Origin: Closterium sp. NIES-65
Lineage: Eukaryota; Streptophyta; Zygnematophyceae; Desmidiales; Closteriaceae
NCBI GenBank assembly: GCA_948144175.1
Contig: CANXME010001996.1
Location: 1-64,000, forward strand
Reading direction: 5' to 3'
Length of the DNA stretch: 64,000 bases
Shown: piece by piece, positions 59,832 to 64,000 of the stretch
Numbering within the stretch: the stretch's first letter is position 1
Layout: every line of letters begins with the position of its first letter
Notes under the pieces: model-generated
Seen by the model: the letters and a program-made list of their open reading frames with translations, nothing else
Database searches by the model: none
Told to the model about the DNA's origin: nothing
Made by a program: the position numbers and the translations under genes

Positions 59832-60269
59832 GACTAGCAGCGTAGTCTAAGCGACAGCGAGCAGCAAAGTCGACGAGCTCAGCAACTAGGGCAGACGCAG
59901 CAGTAGACTCAAAAGAAGGGTCAGTGACGACAGTAGCAAGGAGACGCGTGACAGTAGGACTGGCAGCACGAAGAGAGTCCGACTCCGGGTCAGCAAGAGT
60001 AGGAAGAGAGGACTCAGGAGGAGAAGGCAAAGGGGCACGCAGAGGAGCAGTGGACGGACGCAGAGACATCCGGTGCGTGCCAAGGACAGGAGGAGGACGC
60101 TGACGCGAACAGCGACCACTAGTGGGAGCAACACGGACAGGCGACGCAGGGCGGGACGCAGGCTCACGACGCTCAGCAAGACCTCCAGTAGGACCAGTGT
60201 AAGGAGAAGGAGCGGGCAAAGGGGAGGAAGGACGCAACTGTAACTGTGACGGGACAGGCTGTGGACACT

Positions 60270-61386
60270 CTAAGGGAGGAGGAGGACTAGTAGAAGGTGG
60301 AAGACCAAGAACTTGCTGCAGGAGTGGAACAAAGTACGGTCGAGGCCGCGTGGCGACTCCAGAAGCAGCAGGGACACCACCAGTACCCTCAGTAGGAGCA
60401 CCCGCTCCAGCAGCACCTCCAGCATCACCAGGAGCACCCCTAGTAGGACCGCCAGCGGTGGTCTCAGCGCCAACACCTCGAGCAGGAGCACCCGCTCCAG
60501 CAGCACCTCCAGCAGCTCAAGAACCTCCAGCAGCACCAGGAGCACCCCCAGCAGGACCGCCTGTGGTAGTCTCAGCGCCAACACCCTCAGCAGCACCAGC
60601 TCCAGGCCAACCTGCAGGCCCACCAGCTCTAGTACTCCCAGGACGAGCACCTCCGGGACCCGCGACAGCAGCACCCTCAGGAGCCGACGAACCTCCAGCA
60701 CCAGCAGCACGGCTCCAGCGACGGGAAAACCACTCGCGCTGCTCCTGTGGAGAGAGTGGCTCCCGGCAAGACGAAGCACCCGGAGAACCTCCAGGCTCAG
60801 CACCCCCAGGCGTAGAACCCCCAGGCTCAGCACCCCCAGGCTCAGCATACCTACGCTCAGCACCCCCAGTAGCCGAAGAACCTCCAGCACCAGCAGCACG
60901 GCTCCAGCGCCGGGCAAACCACTCGCGCAGCTCCTGTGGAGAGAGTGGCTCCCGGCGAGACGAAGCACCCGGAGAACCTCCAGGCGGAGCACCTCTAGGC
61001 TCAGCACCCCCAGGCAAAGCACCCCCACGCGTAGCACCCCCAGGCTCAGCACCCCTAGGCTCAGCACCCCCAGCAGCACCAGAGTCACCAGTGACCTCGA
61101 CAGGCTCGAGTGCGTCTACCTGGGACACACCTGAAGGGGCAGGACCCTGAGGGGGGAGGGGGTCTACCTGGGGGGGACCTGGTACAAGGAAGAGCGGGGG
61201 CGGGGGGAGGGACGGAGTGCGGTACGGGAAAAGGCGGTAGTAGGGGACCGACTCGTCAAACGTGACGTCCTGGGAGGACAGAACACGTCGAGAGGTGGGG
61301 TGGTAGAACTGCCACCCAGGCGCGTCAGGGGGAAACCTCAGGAAGACGCAAGGAGCAGCACGAGGGGACAGCTTGTCCGCAGACAA
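60270..61386 (-). pseudogene. Copia-2 integrase C-terminus and spacer (copy B)
   Basis: Same frame, repeats and TGA interruption as 25651-26767. Confidence 0.8.
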
Positions 61387-61817
61387 GTCGCGGACAAACG
61401 CCCGAGATCCCCAGACCCGGAACGCCGACGCATCGCCAACCTTCCCCGTTCACAGCAAGGCTGGGGAGGTCTCCGGCCTGGAGACCCTAGGGTGAAGGTT
61501 GAGCTAATGCGCCGCGTACCTCACCGCAAACGGCCACAGCTAGGGGGGCAGCCGCATGCATCATAGACGTACGAGCGACGTCCATGACCATGCCAATGCG
61601 GCGCTCAGCAATCCCATTTTGCTGCGGAGAGTCCGGAAGCGTGAAGGTCTGACGGATGCCCCGTGCGCGACAATAGGCTCTCAGAAGGCAAGAGGAAAAC
61701 TCTCCGCCTCAGTCCGAGTGCAGACGCAGAACAGGAAAGTCCGAGCCAAAGCTCTGCCTGAGCTGGAGATGAGCTGCGCGGATCCAGCCGATCAGTACCT
61801 CAGTGACATCACCCTTT

Positions 61818-61952
61818 TGTCAAAAGTATTAAAGAGGAATGGAGAAGGAGGAGGTTCACTAGCAAGCAATTGGATACAAATAGCAAACCCTAACTGGGTT
61901 GTACTTGCTATGGAGCACCCCACTGCAGGCTAGACAAGATAACATTCTGACA
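61818..61952 (-). mobile_element. Solo LTR in Copia-2 integrase (copy B)
   Basis: Same 135-bp insertion as 27199-27333. One base of the left target duplication differs (cctttt against ccttgt at the edge), a rare substitution between A and B. Confidence 0.88.
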
Positions 61953-63822
61953 CCTTGCTGCGCAAGGGGAAGACTGCGGTGTAACGCGAGTAGTCGTCAA
62001 CAACTAGCAGGAAGTAGCGCTCGTGACCCTGTCCACGGACGCGGGCTGGGCCCCACACGTCCATGTGAAGCATCTGCAACGGGGCCTCTGTCGGAGGAAA
62101 CTGGGAGGAGTGAGGGGCAGCACGCTGGCGCCCCTCGACACAAGGGACACAGGTAGGGCCAGGGCCCTGAGGAAGGGGAGGGAGGGACCGGGGAAGACCA
62201 GAAACAAGAAGACGAGAGGCCATGCCTCTGAGCCGAAGCAGAGAGGGGTGACCAAGGCGGTGGTGCCAGAGGAGAGTCTCGTGAGACAGGAGACGACACG
62301 AACAGGGGGCAGACTCAGGACCAGACCTGGACGCTGCAGCAAACACCTGACCCGACGCAGCTACCCTACCAGACTCAGCAACTGGAGGAGACGCAGTGGT
62401 CAGTGTGTACAGTCTCGACCCCGGCCGACGAGTAAACGTGGCCAGGTGTCGGCCTGTTCGAGCGTCTGTGCAGTGGGTCACCCGCTGACTCGCAGGAGTG
62501 AACTGGTGAACCCCCGCATCCTGCAGGTCAGCACCTCTCACCAAGCTCGTAGAGAACGAGGGGAGGTAAAGACCAGACAGGGTGCCAGAGGGGGCCGCCG
62601 GACACGGGAGGACAGTGGAGAAGTGAGCAAGGACAGGGCCCCCAGAGGGGTCTGCCAGAGAGACTGCATCTGGCCGACCAAGCGGCGTGAGTGTGGTGCG
62701 GTCTCGAAAGAAGGAGCGGGAAGCCCCCGAGTCAAGGGTGAAGGTGTGAGAGGCCGGAGCCGACGCGGTACCTGAGAGAGCAGACTCACCCGCACCTGAG
62801 GAAGCAGACTCACTAGCACCTAGAGCAGCAGCCGCACCTGTACCTGGAGCAGGAGACACACTAGCACCCAGAGCAGCAGCCGCACCAGTAGCTAGAGCAG
62901 CAGGCTCTATACCCGGGTCAGGCGGTACGCACAGGTGACCGGCACGGTCAGCACTAGTAGGCAATGCATACATGGCAATGAGAATAGCATCATAGTCAAG
63001 AGCAAATATATCTACCCTCTGCCTAAGCAACTCCACCCAGTCGGGGAGCTCAGCCTCGTCGCCAAACTCGGTACGCCAGGCGTCGTTCAGACGGGCGAAG
63101 CAGCGGGACGGTGTATGACTAGGCGTCCCACAAGGCTGACCAGTCCGAGCACCAGTGCGAATCACGTAAGAGCAGCGAACACAACTGAGAGACCCTCTAC
63201 TCTGAGCGTACCACTCACGAAGCTGGTGGGGCGTGAGAGACGCGCGTGGGCGTCGCTGGAGCTGCATCTGGCCGCCGCCAGTAGAAGCAGGAGCAGGAGT
63301 AGCAGCAGTAAGGCAGGCAGCCAAGCAAGCTGCAGGCAACGCGCTAGTAAGGCAGGGGCTCACCAGTGGTGGGAAGAGCAGGCTCGACGACTCGGCGACA
63401 CGGCGGCACTGCAGCAACTGCGGCTCGGCGGCTCGGGCCACCCGGGCGGCTCGGCTGCTCGGGCGACTCGGGCGGCTCGGCGGCTCGGGTGGCTCGGGCG
63501 GCTCGGGCGGCTCGGGCGGCTCGGGCGGCTCGGGCGGCTCGGTCGGCTCGGACGGCTCGGCTGCTCTGCGGCTCGACTGCGGCTCGGCTGCTGGGCTGCT
63601 CGGCGGCTCGGTGGGGCGGCTCGGCAATGCAGCAGGCGACGGGCCGGGGGAGCTGCGCGGGGCCGGGACGGGCGGTGCACGGGCGGCGTGGGGCCGGGAC
63701 GGGCAGCGCACGGGCGGAGTGGGGGCCGGGACGACGGCGTGGGGCCGGGACGGGCGGCGCACGGGCGAAGTGGGGGCCGGGACGACGGCGCGGGGCCGGG
63801 ACGGGCGGCGCACGGGCGGCAT
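61930..63822 (-). pseudogene. Copia-2 gag remnant, protease and GAG-pre-integrase (copy B)
   Basis: Same frame as 27311-29203: Pro/Arg repeats, Cys module, FTLDSGASRSFF protease, LLWHHRLGHPSL, and the break at the solo LTR. Capsid domain absent. Confidence 0.85.
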
Positions 63823-64000
63823 GGGGCCGGGACGGGCGGCTCACTGGCGTCGACGGGCTGGAGCAGCGGCGCGCGGTCGGGACGGGCGGCTCGCGGGCGG
63901 CTAAGGGCCGGGACGGGCGGCGCGCGGGCGGCTAGGGGCCACGACGAGCGGCGCGCGGGCGGCTAGGGGCCAAGACGGGCGGCGCGCGGGCGTCTAAGGG
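63640..64000. repeat. GC-rich leader minisatellite of Copia-2 (copy B)
   Basis: Start of the same array as 29000-29690, cut by the window end. Confidence 0.9.

Larger units (their letters stand above)
39843..64000 (+). repeat. Copy B of the ~40-kb direct duplication
   Basis: Repeats copy A from its first base, so the repeat unit starts inside Copia-1 RNase H only because the window does. Relative to A it carries 2.6 kb more at 41060-43690 (left half of the MULE and upstream DNA) and lacks A 17173-25063. It runs off the window end in the Copia-2 leader. Confidence 0.95.
59682..64000 (-). mobile_element. Copia-2 (copy B), 3'-truncated at the Gypsy junction
   Basis: It contains the spacer before RT (60237-59686), the integrase C-terminus and Gly/Pro/Glu spacer (61386-60270), the integrase core remnant, the solo LTR, and the gag/protease frame (63822-61930). 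It runs out of the window in the leader minisatellite before the 5' LTR is reached. RT itself is lost. Confidence 0.88.

Overview
The window is nuclear DNA of a eukaryote, very probably of the green lineage. The evidence is GT-AG introns with pyrimidine-tract acceptors in every non-retroelement gene, a chromodomain Ty3/Gypsy element, plant-type Ty1/Copia elements primed by initiator-Met tRNA, a MULE, a pogo-type element and a Plavaka-type (CMC/CACTA) transposase gene, plus abundant minisatellites and CA/TG tracts. This style fits a streptophyte (charophyte) alga such as a Closterium- or Chara-like organism, but the species cannot be fixed from the sequence alone.

Layout. Bases 1-29381 (copy A) and 39843-64000 (copy B) are two nearly identical copies of one locus, about 40 kb apart in direct orientation. 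Bases 29382-39842 occur once. Each copy contains, in order: the 3' end of Copia-1; a Mutator-like element (complete in B, right half only in A); a spliced gene for a small secreted cysteine protein (SP1); a broken Plavaka-type transposase gene with two huge minisatellite introns; a clean five-exon gene of unknown function; the 3' exons of a second, inverted SP paralogue (SP2); a Ty3/Gypsy chromovirus sitting inside SP2 intron 2; and the degraded Copia-2. Copy A keeps the whole Gypsy element, SP2 exons 1-2, the SP2 promoter, a small TIR element and a 1.9-kb (CA)n tract. Copy B lacks all of this because of a 7.9-kb deletion that joins Gypsy pol directly to the Copia-2 reverse transcriptase. The single-copy middle holds a structurally intact pogo/Tigger-like transposon (30392-33465, four exons, DD35D, perfect 19-bp ends, TA target duplication) and a full-length Copia-1 (33574-40572) with very short 111-bp LTRs.

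Interpretation. Almost everything recognisable is a transposable element, nested and partly recombined. The non-TE candidates are the SP1/SP2 secreted-protein family and the five-exon gene. SP1 and SP2 form an inverted duplication whose promoters, exons and introns can still be aligned. A MULE has landed 35 bp upstream of the SP1 TATA-like box and a young Gypsy element sits in an SP2 intron in the same orientation. The transposase introns carry the same roughly 43-bp minisatellite in opposite orientations, so exon 3 is flanked by long complementary RNA. The near-identity of A and B, and the small indels clustered at one junction, mean that an assembly duplication must be excluded before the tandem structure is taken as biology.
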